Of a DNA stretch of 64,000 nucleotides, positions 38,621-50,225 are shown in pieces; positions within the stretch are counted from its first letter, which is position 1; each line of letters begins with the position of its first letter. The stretch comes from Schizophyllum amplum (taxonomy: Eukaryota > Basidiomycota > Agaricomycetes > Agaricales > Schizophyllaceae), in NCBI GenBank assembly GCA_007026445.1, contig VDMD01000031.1, forward strand, positions 298,554 through 362,553. Direction: 5' to 3'. The notes beneath the pieces were generated by a model, which was given only the letters and a program-made list of their open reading frames with translations, did no database searches and was not told the DNA's origin. The translations under genes and the position numbers were made by a program.

Positions 38621-39173
38621 CACCGCCAAGTCATTATCGCGACGAGGCGTTGTCCTGATCAGACATCTCACAACAATCGGGCGCACGTCTCCGGCCCGTT
38701 CCCCGCTCGCTGGCACCTCCTTAATTCTGTCATCCCCCACATACGCAAGACAACGCTCATCCCTTATGGCGCTCTACGCATCACGCGGCTTCATTAGCAA
38801 GCTGCCAAAGAGCCCCGTCCCCATGCCCTCGTACGTCGCGAGCTTCGCCCCCCAGAAAGTTCCGGCACTGACTGCCATCTCTCCACGCTGATCCCCTCTG
38901 GTTCCCCCGTCTCCGCGCTCCTCGTCATCCATACCGTTTGCATCGGCCCCATCTGCCGTTTAACGCCGATGCTTACCGCCGACCACCTCAAATATCACCC
39001 GTCGGCTCTTGTCTTCTGCTTCCACCACACGCGTCCCCCACTATACGCGCATCCCCCTACCCCCTTCCCCTTCGTCTACGCACGTCCTGGCGTCGACACT
39101 TCTACACGAACCTCGCCCTCTGTCTTGCGGGCGCACGTTCTTCGCCGCCATCATCCGCATACCGCCTTGAATC
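38621..39173. other. Upstream region of ribose-5-phosphate isomerase
   Basis: About 550 bp. Contains a 41-codon open frame (ATG 38766, beginning MALYASRGFISKLPKSPVP, stop 38891) that could be an upstream ORF or the first exon of something else; I could not connect it to any gene. Confidence 0.35.
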
Positions 39174-40415
39174 ATGTCTTTCACCTCAACGGTCTCCCGC
39201 ACGATCTGCCTCACCGCACTCCCCAGCCCTGCGCCGCATGCGGGTGCGTGATCACGGTTCCTGTTTCCCTTACCCCTTGCTGACGAGAGCTTCAGGCCAC
39301 CACGAGCCAGCGCCGTTGCTCGCCGTCCCGGTGGATGAGCCCAAGCTCTCCGCGATCGAGCGCTCCAAGCAGCTCGCGGCCTTCAGCGCGGTCGACGAGT
39401 TCATTACCCCGAACATGAAGGTGCGTTCTGCGTGCGTTCTGGCGACTTGTTAGCTTGACATGATGTCAGGTCATCGGGATCGGCTCCGGGTCCACCGTGC
39501 CCTACGTTGTCGAGCGCATCGTTCAGCAGGGCGATGAGGCGAACCGCGACCGCATCTTCGTGCCCACGGGCTTCCAGAGCAAGGCCCTCATCCTCAACTC
39601 GAAGCTCAACCTCGGCGACGTGGAGCAGCACGGGGACATTGACGTGACCATCGACGGCGCGGATGAGGTAAGGGCGGCCGCGCGAATATTCGCTCTGACG
39701 TCGGGTCTGATCGCCATCTTGCGCAGGTCGATAGCATCGAGCGCGGGCTGAACTGCATCAAGGGTGGCGGGGCCTGCCAGCTCCGAGAGAAGGTGCTTGC
39801 CGAGGCGGCCAAGACCTGGGTGGTGGTTGCCGATTATCGCAAGAACTCGGACACCCTAGGCACGAATGTGTGTTGTGGTTCACTGTCTTGATGGGTGTGG
39901 GTGGCTGACCAGACGCGCAGTTCAAGCCGGGAGTGCCGATCGAGGTGGTGCCCTTCGCGTACCTTCAGGTGCTAAGCAGGTTACACCATATGGGCTCCCC
40001 CAACGCGAAGCTACGCATGGCTGTCGCCAAAGGTGAGTGGCGCGTGTGTGTACTGCTTTTTTCATTGTCTGAGTATCGTGCAGCTGGACCTGTGGTGTCC
40101 GACAACGGTATGTTCATCGTTGACGCGCCCTTCCCATGCGATATGTTGGAGGATCCGGAAAAGGTGAGTTGCTGGTCCTGGATGAGGGGTGCTGGCTCGC
40201 TGACGTGGGTGCAGCTGCTCCGGGATATCAAGATGATTACGGGAGTCGTCGAGGTCGGCCTCTTCTGCAAGATGGCACGAGCGTGCTACTTTGGAAACGA
40301 GGTAAGAAGAGACCGCGCAGCAGGGAACGAATACTGATTTATTGGCTAGGACGGCACTGTTACCGTCAAGTGGAATGACGGACGGATACAGCAGATCGGT
40401 GCTGGCTCTATCTGA
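39174..40415 (+). CDS. RKI1: Ribose-5-phosphate isomerase A
   Basis: Seven or so exons from ATG 39174 to TGA 40415. It interconverts ribose 5-phosphate and ribulose 5-phosphate in the non-oxidative pentose phosphate pathway. Family landmarks in order: [17 protein letters not shown] (phosphate-binding loop), [24 protein letters not shown] motif ([14 protein letters not shown] across an intron), [17 protein letters not shown] with the catalytic Glu/Lys region, [22 protein letters not shown], then [11 protein letters not shown] and the C-terminal [13 protein letters not shown]. First exon joins at a G/GC junction ([18 protein letters not shown] then AGHHEPAP), giving an N-terminal extension that could be a weak mitochondrial presequence or simply longer cytosolic N-terminus. 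Length is near the family norm. Confidence 0.93.
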
Positions 40416-40875
40416 GTGTTGTGTTTTCAGAAGAAGCAAAATGTATCGCAAAGATCTATCCTACTTACCTACTCTTGTTTTTAATAGCGTCTGGATTACC
40501 TGTCTAGCAATAGTAATTTATCGAAGCAATTTACCTCACTATACGGACTTGGTGCGGTCTTCCGCAAGCGCCCAAGCTCACGAGGTACCTCGGATGGCGT
40601 CAATGTGCTGCCTCGGGAAAGCTGTTCGCAAGCCGGTCGACACGTCGGCAGACCGGGATAAATCGGAGTGCGAGTGGGCTGGTCAGCAGCGCCGTGCACG
40701 CCGCCATCGCTGTCGACATGCAAGGATACAATGGCCAGAATATGAGTGGCTTGTACTTAGTACGTGAGCGAATAATCTTGTTTACGGCGCACCGACGGCA
40801 CGCGCAGCGTGCGCTGGGCAGCCGCGCGCGGGAGAGGGATGACGCGCCCGCCGCCCGGGGAATATGGCGCTTGTG

Positions 40876-40880
40876 ATTGG
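40876..40880 (-). promoter_or_regulatory. CCAAT box of aconitase gene
   Basis: ATTGG on the plus strand (CCAAT on the minus) 154 bp before the ATG and 20 bp before the TATA box: classical geometry for Hap/CBF binding. In ascomycetes the CCAAT complex with HapX represses aconitase under iron shortage; the same here is inference. Confidence 0.45.
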
Positions 40881-40901
40881 CCCGCGATTATTCACGTGTG
40901 C

Positions 40902-40910
40902 GTATATAAG
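40902..40910 (+). promoter_or_regulatory. TATA box of aconitase gene
   Basis: GTATATAAG about 125 bp upstream of the aconitase ATG, downstream of the CCAAT box. Confidence 0.55.
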
Positions 40911-41033
40911 GGATCGGGGGAAAACCGCGCTGCCATCAATCTGCTCCGGACCTTTCCTTCTTCTCTTTCCATCTCATTAGCGGTCGCCCCGCCGTGCGCA
41001 AGCCGTCGCTGCTGAGAGCAAGGAATTAGAGCG

Positions 41034-43855
41034 ATGCTCAACCTCACGAACCGCGCCTCGCGCGCCATGATGCGCCTCAAGGCAGGCATGGCTACGGCCG
41101 TGGAACGCATTGGCGACCAGAAAGTGCCCATGTCTCTCCTTGAGGAGGGCGCGTACATCAACTACCAGCGCATCGAGGACAACCTCGCTGTCGTGCGCAA
41201 CAGGTGAGCAGTCACCGATATCGTTGCTCGCCAGCTTGCTTATGCGTGCATACCCACAGGTTGAAGCGGCCTTTGACGATGAGTGAGAAGATTGTGTACG
41301 GGCATCTGGACGACCCGCACGGCCAGGACATCGAGCGCGGCGTCAGCTACTTGAAGCTACGGCCGGACGTGAGTGGTTGTTCGCCTTATCGCATTCACTT
41401 GGGCTGACCGAGCAATGACTTCATAGCGCGTAGCCTGCCAGGACGCTACTGCGCAGATGGCCCTCCTCCAGTTCATGTCGGCGGGCATGGACACGGCGGC
41501 GGTGCCCACAACGGTTCACTGCGACCATCTTATCGAGGCGCAGATTGGTGGTGTGAAGGACTTGGCGCGTGCCATGGACATCAACAAGGAGGTCTACGAC
41601 TTCTTGGCGACCGCTACGGCGAAGGTGCGTGCGCCGCGTCTACTCTCTCGATACTCATTCTGACTGTCATGTAGTACGGTCTCGGTTTCTGGAAGCCCGG
41701 CTCTGGTATTATTCACCAGATCATCCTTGAGAACTACGCGTTCCCGGGTGGTATGATGATCGGCACGGACTCGCACACCCCCAACGCTGGTGGTCTCGCT
41801 ATGGTCGCTTGCGGTGTCGGTGGCGCTGACGCCGTCGATGTCATGGCTGGTATTCCCTGGGAGCTCAAGTGCCCCAAGGTCATCGGTGTCAACCTTACCG
41901 GCAAGATCAGCGGCTGGACGACTCCCAAGGGTGAGCAATGCCCCTATTACGCGCGGGCGCCCGCTGAGTCGCATCACAGATGTCATCCTCAAGGTCGCGG
42001 GTATCCTTACGGTCAAGGGCGGCACTGGCGCAATCGTCGAGTACAGGGGCCCGGGTGTCGAGTCCCTCTCTTGCACGGGTATGGCTACTATCTGCAACAT
42101 GGGTGCCGAGATTGGCGCGACGACTTCGATCTTCCCGTACAACAACCGTATGGAGTCCTACCTCCACGCGACGAAGCGCGGGATGATTGCCGACTACGCC
42201 AACAAGTTCCAGCACAACCTCAAGGCCGACGACGGCTGCGAGTACGACCAGGTCATCGACATTGTGCGTATCTGTCAAGCCTCATAAACTTACACAATGC
42301 TAACTCCGTCATAGAACCTCTCTGAGCTTGAGCCGCACATCAACGGACCCTTCACGCCCGATCTCGCCACCCCGTTGAGCAAGTTCAAGGACGCTGTCAA
42401 GGAGAACGGCTGGCCTGAGGACCTCCGCGTCGGCTTGATCGGCTCTTGCACCAACTCCAGTTACGAGGACATGTCGCGCTCTGCCAGCATCGCTCGCGAA
42501 GCCAAGGCTCACGGGCTTGACGTCAAGAGCAAGGTGCGGTATAAGTCCTTGTGTATGTCGTTGTATACTGACTGTAGTGCAGTTCACTGTCACCCCCGGT
42601 TCCGAGCAGGTTCGCGCTACCATCGAGCGTGACGGTCAGATCGCTGCGTTCGAGGATGTCGGCGGTCTCGTACTTGCCAACGCTTGCGGCCCGTGCATCG
42701 GCCAGTGGGATCGTCAGGACGTCAAGAAGGGCGAGAAGAACTCCATCATCACCTCGTACAACCGTAACTTCACCGGCCGCAACGACGCCAACCCGGCGAC
42801 GCACGCTTTTGTCGCCTCCCCGGACATCGTCACCGCCATGGTCTTCGGTGGTTCGCTCACCTTCAACCCGGTCACCGACTCCCTTGTTGGCGCTGACGGC
42901 AAGGAGTTTAAGTTCACGGACCCGTCTGGCAACGAGCTCCCGCCCAAGGGCTACGACCCTGGTGAGAACACCTTCCAGGCCCCGCCCCAGGACCGTGCCT
43001 CCGTCAACGTTGCTGTCGCCCCCACCTCGGACCGTCTCCAGCTTCTCAAGCCCTTCGCTCCCTGGGACGGCAAGACCCCCGAGGACCTCCCTATTCTCAT
43101 CAAGGTCCAGGGCAAGTGCAGTACGTGTCCATCTCTTTGATCGCAAGAGTGTCATGTTAACATTGTTCTAGCGACTGACCACATCTCGGCTGGCGGCCCC
43201 TGGCTCAAGTACCGCGGTCACCTCGAAAACATCTCGCAGAACTGCTTGATCGGTGCAATCAACTCTGAGAACGGCGAGGCGAACAAGGTCAAGAACCAGA
43301 TCACGGGCGAGTTCGGCGCGGTCCCTGCGACCGCCGCATACTACCGTGACAACGGCATCAAGTGGGTTGTCGTCGGCGACCACAACTACGGCGAGGGCTC
43401 GTCCCGCGAGCACGCTGCGCTCGAGCCGCGCTTCCTCGGTGGTCTCGCGATCATCACGCGCAGCTTCGCGCGTATCCACGAGACGAACTTGAAGAAGCAG
43501 GGTATGCTTGCCTTGACGTTCGCTGACCCGGCCGACTACGAGAAGGTGTGTACCTCGTGCTCGATGTGTATGTAGCCTTCCTTTCTGACGGTGTTGCCTG
43601 CAGATTCGCCCCGACGACCGGGTAGACATTCTCGGGCTGGAGTCCTTCGCCCCGGGCAAGAACCTGACCGTCAACGTCAAGCACGCCGACGGCTCCTCTG
43701 AGCAGATCCCGGTCGCGCACTCGTACAATCAGGGCCAGATCGAGTGGTTCAAGGCGGGCAGCGCGTTGAACTTGGTGCGTTGTTTGTATGGTGGTGCGCT
43801 GGGATGCGTTGCTGACTATGAGTTGCAGATGGCGGCGAAGGCGAAGGGTCAGTAA
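41034..43855 (+). CDS. ACO1: Aconitate hydratase, mitochondrial
   Basis: Eight or more exons from ATG 41034 to TAA 43855, about 775 residues after splicing. It isomerises citrate to isocitrate in the TCA cycle using a [4Fe-4S] cluster. The N-terminus ([18 protein letters not shown]) is a plausible short presequence. Landmarks: [37 protein letters not shown] with [17 protein letters not shown], the first cluster cysteine in [12 protein letters not shown], the other two in [33 protein letters not shown], the swivel domain from [17 protein letters not shown], and [14 protein letters not shown] with the active-site Ser/Arg loop. C-terminus [11 protein letters not shown]. All cluster ligands are present. 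The promoter carries CCAAT and TATA boxes. Confidence 0.97.
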
Positions 43856-44520
43856 AATCCTGAACGCGAATGGCTCTGAAGACGCGCTGTCTTCATCGAG
43901 CGCATGAGACTGACGGACGAGACGAGGACGTGGTAGCATCATGACATTTCTTTTGCTTTCTTCTTTACTGTACGCATACGATTCTTTGTTTTCCAGTACG
44001 TCTTTATGTATGCTCTGGATACGCTGAACATCAGCAGAGTCCGAGTGTGATGAGCCTTAGTTCGACGTCAGACACCATGTCAGTTGTGTGAGAGCACACG
44101 GAGAGCACGATGGCCACCTGACGCAGATGCTGGAAGTGGTGGCGTTGGAGGAAGCAGGGACAAGGACCCAGGACATTTTGCTTGACTTCCAAACTAAATC
44201 GGCGCAGCCTGCGAAACTGATGGACGGCGCCACTATCGAACGTGCGTCTGAGGACGAGGAGAGCACGACATTGACGGGAGAGCGCCCACAATGCGTGCAG
44301 CTGTGCGATATTTGGCTATGTTTATTCACCTGGTCCGTGCGTCTCATAAGAGGGAACGCGCGCGTCGACATATCCTCGTTTCTCTTCCTTTACTCTGTCC
44401 TCATGTTCGTCCATAGTCAAAACTCGATAGCTGTGCTTTGTGCTCCCTGACACGTCTCGCGCTCGTCGCTGGCGGGGCGCGCCTAGCGCAACGCTCGGCG
44501 TCGTTGGTTACTCTACAGAT
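43856..44520. other. Intergenic region
   Basis: About 665 bp: 3' flank of aconitase (T-rich to ~44.0 kb) and promoter of the copper-fist gene. No gene or repeat recognised. Confidence 0.45.
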
Positions 44521-46221
44521 ATGGTGCGTCCTTGCCGATTTTCTTGGAGCGCATCGCTGATCGTGGCGATCTATACTCCAGGTTCTCGTTAACAATATAA
44601 AATATGCTTGGTGAGCTGGACGTTCATCGGGGCGGGGACGATGGCTAACGAGCCGCCTCAGTGGAACCTGTATCAAAGGACACCGATCATCTACCTGCAA
44701 ACACTCCGATCGTCCGCTGTTCGAAATAAAGAAGAAGGGGAGGCCCGTGACGCAGTGCGAGCACTGTCGGGAGCTGAGGAAGACGAAGCAAGTGCACGTG
44801 AAGTGTGTGTGCGAAGTGAAGGATGGCGGCGATGCCGGGGGCTCGGACTCCGGCTGCTCAAAGGCTGGTGAGCATCACCATATAATGTCGATATCGCGCG
44901 GTGGGCTCATCTACAAGACGTTGTGTCATTTGCAGCCCTATCGAAGACCCTGGAGAAACCCGCGTTTCCCAACGGCTTACCCGAAGCCATGGGCGCGTCG
45001 GTTGCTCTCCAGGTTGCGAAGGACGGTTCTTCGGCGGAGCCCGAACGCAAAGGTTGGCAGACCCCGTTGTTGCACTGCATATTGACTGACCGAATATCAG
45101 AAAAGAGTCATTCCGGCTGCAAATCTGGCTCGCAATGCGACTGTTGCGCACCTCGTACAACGAAGAGCAAGATCAAGATGCCGAAGCCCATACGCTCGTC
45201 GAACCTACCCGCCACCGATGTGTCCGATCCCCAATACCCTAATCATTCTCCCTCTACATCCCCTACCTCGCGAATGCAAGACACGGAGTACAACCCTTTC
45301 GATGTCGCCGGGCCCGTGCACGATCCGTCGATGTCGCATACGGCGCGTGTTCGTCATCACACCAGCGAATACCGTCCGTACGGCAAAGCCTACGATCACT
45401 ACGCCCATCTACACGGTCATCCTTCGGTGGGCCGCCCGTCGTCTGTACAACATCTCGGCGGCACGGCTAACACTTCGATGACACCGCCCCCGATGTCGTT
45501 CGGTACAGCCGGAGCCAACTGGCTCGAGCCGTCGATATTCTGTTCATCCCAGACTGGATACGACGGTCACCTGCCGGAAATGAACACGAACATGGATCGA
45601 TCGCGCTCCTCGACTGGAAGTACGAACTCCGCAGGTTTCTCACAAGATGTTCCCTCATACCAAATGCGTACAGCCGGCTCCGACATCGGTACCTACGCCA
45701 GCATCGACGATTGGATGGTCTATTCGGCGCTACCCCGGCAGCAGTCTGCCGCTTCCCGTCTCACGGCCAGTGAGTCGTCGTTCTGGGAAGGCATGGGCAC
45801 TGCCAACATCGATATGCCTTCATCCGCCCTGTGCATCGACGCCAGCGCCTCCTTTGGCCCGTCACCGTGCGCATGTCTGTCCGGGATGTGTCGTTGCACT
45901 TCGTCCGTGGAGTGCTGGTCGGCTGGCGACCTGGCCGGTGGGTCACAAACGCTATCCGACTCCATCTCGGTGTTGAACATGCCCGATCCCTCTTCAATGT
46001 CGACTATGTCCGACCCCATTCCGATGGCCGACTCCATCTCGACGTCCGCCATGCCCGACCTCATGCATAGCCGGTCCTCGTCTAGCTCGTCATCGTCTGG
46101 TGCGAGCTCGCTGCAGAGCTTCCGCGATGTGGTCGGCGCTGGGAGTGGTGGCGGATGGCCATCCATGTCAGGATCGGCGGACGATCTATTCGGAGCGCCT
46201 GTAATTGACGGATTATGGTGA
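44521..46221 (+). CDS. Copper-fist transcription factor (Mac1/Cuf1/Ace1 class)
   Basis: Five exons close in frame to 491 residues: 44521-44523, 44582-44610, 44662-44867, 44936-45052, 45101-46221. Exon 1 is the ATG alone. The spliced N-terminus MVLVNNIKYACGTCIKGHRS is a textbook copper-fist zinc module, followed by STCKHSDRPLF, the minor-groove arm KKKGRPVTQCEHCREL and KCVCEVKD. Further downstream are two cysteine clusters that could sense copper: SGCKSGSQCDCC near residue 125 and CACLSGMCRCTSSVEC near residue 370, the latter resembling the CxC repeats of Mac1 and Cuf1. The remainder is Ser/Pro/Asp-rich, probably an activation region. Copper-fist factors control copper uptake, iron reductase or detoxification genes. 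Whether this one activates in copper lack or excess cannot be read. Confidence 0.93.
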
Positions 46222-47914
46222 GGCGGTCGACGGCGCCCGGGGAGGTTGTCGAGAACGTGTGGGGAGGCTGTCGAGGACGTCTGTTGCAGGCGAGATCATC
46301 GACGCCAAGTCCTCCACGATCGACGATGATACACTTGGGATGTGAACGGACATGTGGCGGTCCAATAGACAAGCAATAAATGAAGGCTGTCGCATATCCC
46401 TTACTTGCTGTACGCGCGCGCGACAGTGTTATACCTGCTTACAATCTTACTCGTGTATTCCCTGTGAAGGTATCGTGTAAGACATCGGCCTCTCACGACT
46501 ATGGACGCGTCGAGCCTGGGAACTGGACCAACGACGAAGGGAAGAGGAAGGGAAGACTTCGAGTCTCGAGACGCGCTATTCCAATGCAAGAAAATGCGGT
46601 CACGTGCGTGTCGGAACCGAACGCCGCCGCACGCGTCGACGTCAGGCAATCTCTGTGGATTGCTTCTCTGCAGACACCCTCATCCTGCGCTCACCATCCG
46701 GTTTAATTCTGGAATCTCTCCATCTCCTCTGCTTCAAGCGTTTGGAAGCGCGACAGTGACGCCGCACTGGGCCCAATTATCGCGCTCTTACGGGGGACAT
46801 GGCTTCCGCTCGCTCGAGGAATCCATGCTACTGGGCGCGCTATGCACCCACAATTCTCTGACCACATATGCTCTATATGCTGGTCCAATATCTAGCCTTC
46901 TCTATGCTTCGCCTCCTCAATTTGCTCAGTCAACCCCCTCACACTTGGTCTGCGGCGCGAGGTCTGGACTACTCACTGCTAAGCGGAGTCTCTGTTGGCT
47001 ACGCGTTCTTTCGACCCGAAGTATATGCCATCCCCTTTGACTACCCCATCAATAGGTCCGGCTCGAACTGATATACACCGGACGCCTTTGCTTCGCAGTC
47101 AGGGCCTGCCGTATTACAAGATGGCTCTTCCGGCTGCGGTAGCGACGACTTGCTCACGCATATATGGTGCTTTTACCCTATTCCTTCAGTACGCGTTGAA
47201 TTCTCTCAAACGACACACACCAATCACTGCATATCAATGAAGAAGGATTCAACTTCCAGTCGACATTTGTACCGCTGAACCAACTCTCGGTCTGCACGAG
47301 TCATCCATTGGGCTTCAGCGTTCAAACGTTCAACCTCTGAACATTGAAGCTTCAAGTTCAACTCTTTGCTCTGCCCCGGCCTGTCGAAGAATCTCAATCA
47401 GTTCAGATCACTGCGAGATACTGATAGGTAACCCAGATACCTACGGCATGCTGCACGCTCAGTCTGAGTAGGAAGAGGTCCGTGGATTATTCTCCCCCGC
47501 TTGTTGCCTTCATCCTCTTCCACCTTCTCTTGCTTCTTCGCTTCTTCTTGTCGTTCAACGTTCCATCTCTTCCCGACGCGAGTCCACAGGACAGTACTTA
47601 CTATAACTTGAGCACTGACTGAGCAGGTTCTCTGCATCGTCCACCGCTTCGCGGCCCGTAGCCGTCGGCGATATCGGTATTACTCGGCAACCAAGTCATA
47701 AACGTGGAATGACCGAAAATATGGCTTTCAGGGTTGGCACTTGTCCCGTTCTACAACCGTCCTGCGCCGCACGGACACCGCGCTTGCATCTCGCTAGTGA
47801 CTGCAGAATAGGGCGCTCGGGAAACACTGCCAACGTCGCTCTCAACGACGCGCATCCGGCTGCTTTTTCCCCAGGCAATCTCCGGTCACGAGCGCTTCCC
47901 CCGCACGCGTCGGC
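46222..47914. other. Intergenic region, 1.7 kb
   Basis: Contains a 180-codon plus-strand frame (46501-47040) without splice context or family motif, and a stretch rich in TTCAA repeats near 47.25-47.37 kb. I found no supportable gene. It should include the promoter of the aminotransferase at its right end. Confidence 0.4.
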
Positions 47915-49549
47915 ATGATCACACGGCCCTCCGCACGGCACGCCCTCTTGTCCTCGACTCGGCCTCGGCAGGCGTTTTCCAGCTCCCGTCTCTCTTTGTC
48001 ACATCCCACCATGCGCGCCCTTTCCACCGCAGACCTGAATCCGGCGATCCTCAAGGTCGAATACGCGGTGCGCGGCGAGCTCGCGATCAAGGCGGAGGAG
48101 TATCGCAAGCGCCTCGCGCTCGGCGGCGAGCACGGACTGCCCTTCGACAAGATTATTTCGTCCAACATCGGCAACCCGCAGCAGAAAGGCCTCGACCAGC
48201 CCCCGATCACGTTCATGCGCCAGGTGAGCGCACGCGCAACATCGATGCAAAGGGTTCTGACTCGGACCAGGTCGCAGCATTGTGCGAATGGCCCGCGCTG
48301 GCAGAACTCGCGCCAAATGCGTTTCCGAAGGACGTGGTAGCGCGCGCAAAGGAGCTGCACGAGGAGATCGGCTCCGTGGGCGCGTACTCTCATAGCCAGG
48401 GCGTGCCGCTCATTCGGCAAAGCGTAGCAAAGTTCATCGAGGGTGCGTGACTGAGAAGATGCATGAGTGTCTTCGGATACTAACGCTCGCATAGAGCGCG
48501 ATGGATACCCCGCAAACCCTGACCACATCTTCCTCACCGGTGGCGCGAGCGCCGGCGTGTCCCTGCTCATTTCGATGCTCATCACCCCGCCGGACTCTGG
48601 CATCCTCATCCCCATACCGCAATACCCGCTCTACACCGCAACACTTGCACAACACCACGGTGTCCCGCTGCCATACCATCTTGACGAGGCGTCCGGTTGG
48701 TCGACATCCCTCCACGAGATCGAGCAGACGCTTGAACACCCCGACCACGCCGAGATCAAGCCCAAGGCGCTTGTGATCATCAACCCCGGAAACCCGACTG
48801 GAGCACTGCTCGACGAGGAGACACAAGAGAAGCTCGTGCGCCTTTGCGAGAAGCACAATCTCGTGCTGCTCGCGGATGAGGTGTACCAGGCGAACCTGCA
48901 CCGACCAGATGAACATCCCTTCGTCTCGTTCAAGCAAGTCGTGGCGCGCATGAAGTCTCCCATCCCGCTCGTCTCCTTCCACTCGATCTCCAAGGGTGTC
49001 TCGGGTGAGTGCGGCCGGCGCGGGGGATACTTCGAGACCGTCAACTTCCCGGACGACATCCTCGCACTGATCTACAAGATGGTGTCCGTCGGCCTGTGCC
49101 CTCCACTATCCGGGCAGATCGGCGTCGACTGCGTCGTCAGGCCGCCGAAGCCGGGTGACGAGAGCTACCCGTTATGGAAGCAGGAGACGGACACGATCCA
49201 CGCCGCGCTCGCGAGCCGCACGAAGACGATGTCGGACCGCCTGAACGCGCTGCCGGGCATCTCGTGCGTCAACTCGCCGGGCGCGCTCTACCTCTACCCG
49301 AAGGTGCACCTATCGGACCGCGCGATCGAAGCCGCGCGCGCTGTGGGGAAGGAGCCCGACGCGTTCTACGCGATGAACCTGCTCGACGAGACGGGTATCT
49401 GCGTCGTGCCCGGTAGCGGGTTCGGCCAGAAGGAGGGTCACTGGCACTATCGCCTGACCTGCCTCTGCCCCGGTGTGGACGACTACGTGGACGCGCTCGA
49501 GCAGTTCCACAGGCGCTTCATAGCGAAGTACGGCGCGGCGGAGGAGTAA
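47915..49549 (+). CDS. ALT1: Alanine aminotransferase (class I/II PLP aminotransferase)
   Basis: Three exons from ATG 47915 to TAA 49549; introns at about 48222-48270 and 48441-48495. It transfers the amino group between alanine and 2-oxoglutarate with pyridoxal phosphate. The family N-terminus LNPAILKVEYAVRGELAIKA follows a 32-residue Arg/Ser-rich extension that looks like a mitochondrial presequence; a second in-frame ATG (48011, MRALSTADLNPA) sits exactly at its end. Landmarks: IISSNIGNPQQKGLDQPPIT, YSHSQGVPLIRQSVAKFIE, FLTGGASAGVSLLI, IPQYPLYTAT, INPGNPTGALLDE, LLADEVYQ, and the PLP lysine in SFHSISKGVSGECGRRGGY. C-terminus has the substrate arginine region YRLTCLCPG. Length is typical. 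The alternative is another glutamate:pyruvate-type aminotransferase of the same subfamily. Confidence 0.94.
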
Positions 49550-50225
49550 GGGGTCTGCATTAGGACCTTCACCTTACCTTCACCTTGCCTTCGAAGACCT
49601 TGGGTTTTTGTGTTAGCACTGAAAATGTAGTACACTATCATCCAGTGGGAAATTAGTCAATCTAATGGAAGGGTCTTCGATGCATCCGACTTCCTCAGTT
49701 GGAACAAGCGCGTTTGGGACCAGGTTTGGGTTAAGCATACGTAGACGATCGCTGCGCTTTTGAACACGGCGACATTGCCTGCTTCGCGATCCTCTGATAC
49801 TTCTCCCTTGGCTCACTTCTTCAGATGGCAAGACGTGCATGTCAATGGTCAAAGACACGACTACAATTCGTTTCGGCTAGCGACGAATACTGTGACTATG
49901 TACACAGTCAGACTTCAATAAATATATAGCCCGTCCCGAACCACGCGCGCACGCATGGAGGCAGGCCAGCCCGCCTCGCATACGAGGCGAGATAGTACAA
50001 GTACGCACAGCCTAGCCGTGTACACAACGAAAACGACAGGACGGGAACGGGACGGGTATATGTGGCATCCACCGAACACGCAGTACGCGTTGGTGAACAA
50101 GAATATGGTGTGTGATGCGGTGTAGCAAAGGTGCGGTCTCTAGAAAGGTGGGTGGGGTGCTTTCGGGTAGGGGTCAAGATTCATTCGTTGTAGTCGATAC
50201 GTTGGTGAGTGCGGGGATGGCGCAT

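Larger units (their letters stand above)
40416..41033. other. Promoter region of aconitase
   Basis: About 620 bp between two plus-strand genes; the right half holds a CCAAT box and TATA box (separate entries), the left half an AT-rich 3' flank of RKI1. Confidence 0.5.

Noticed and set aside
38766..38891. 41-codon frame upstream of ribose-5-phosphate isomerase
   Set aside because: Could be a uORF or chance; no continuation, no conservation evidence available here.
46501..47040. 180-codon plus-strand frame between copper-fist and aminotransferase genes
   Set aside because: No promoter, splice or family evidence; a GGHGFRSLEES stretch faintly recalls reverse-transcriptase remnants but is too short to call.
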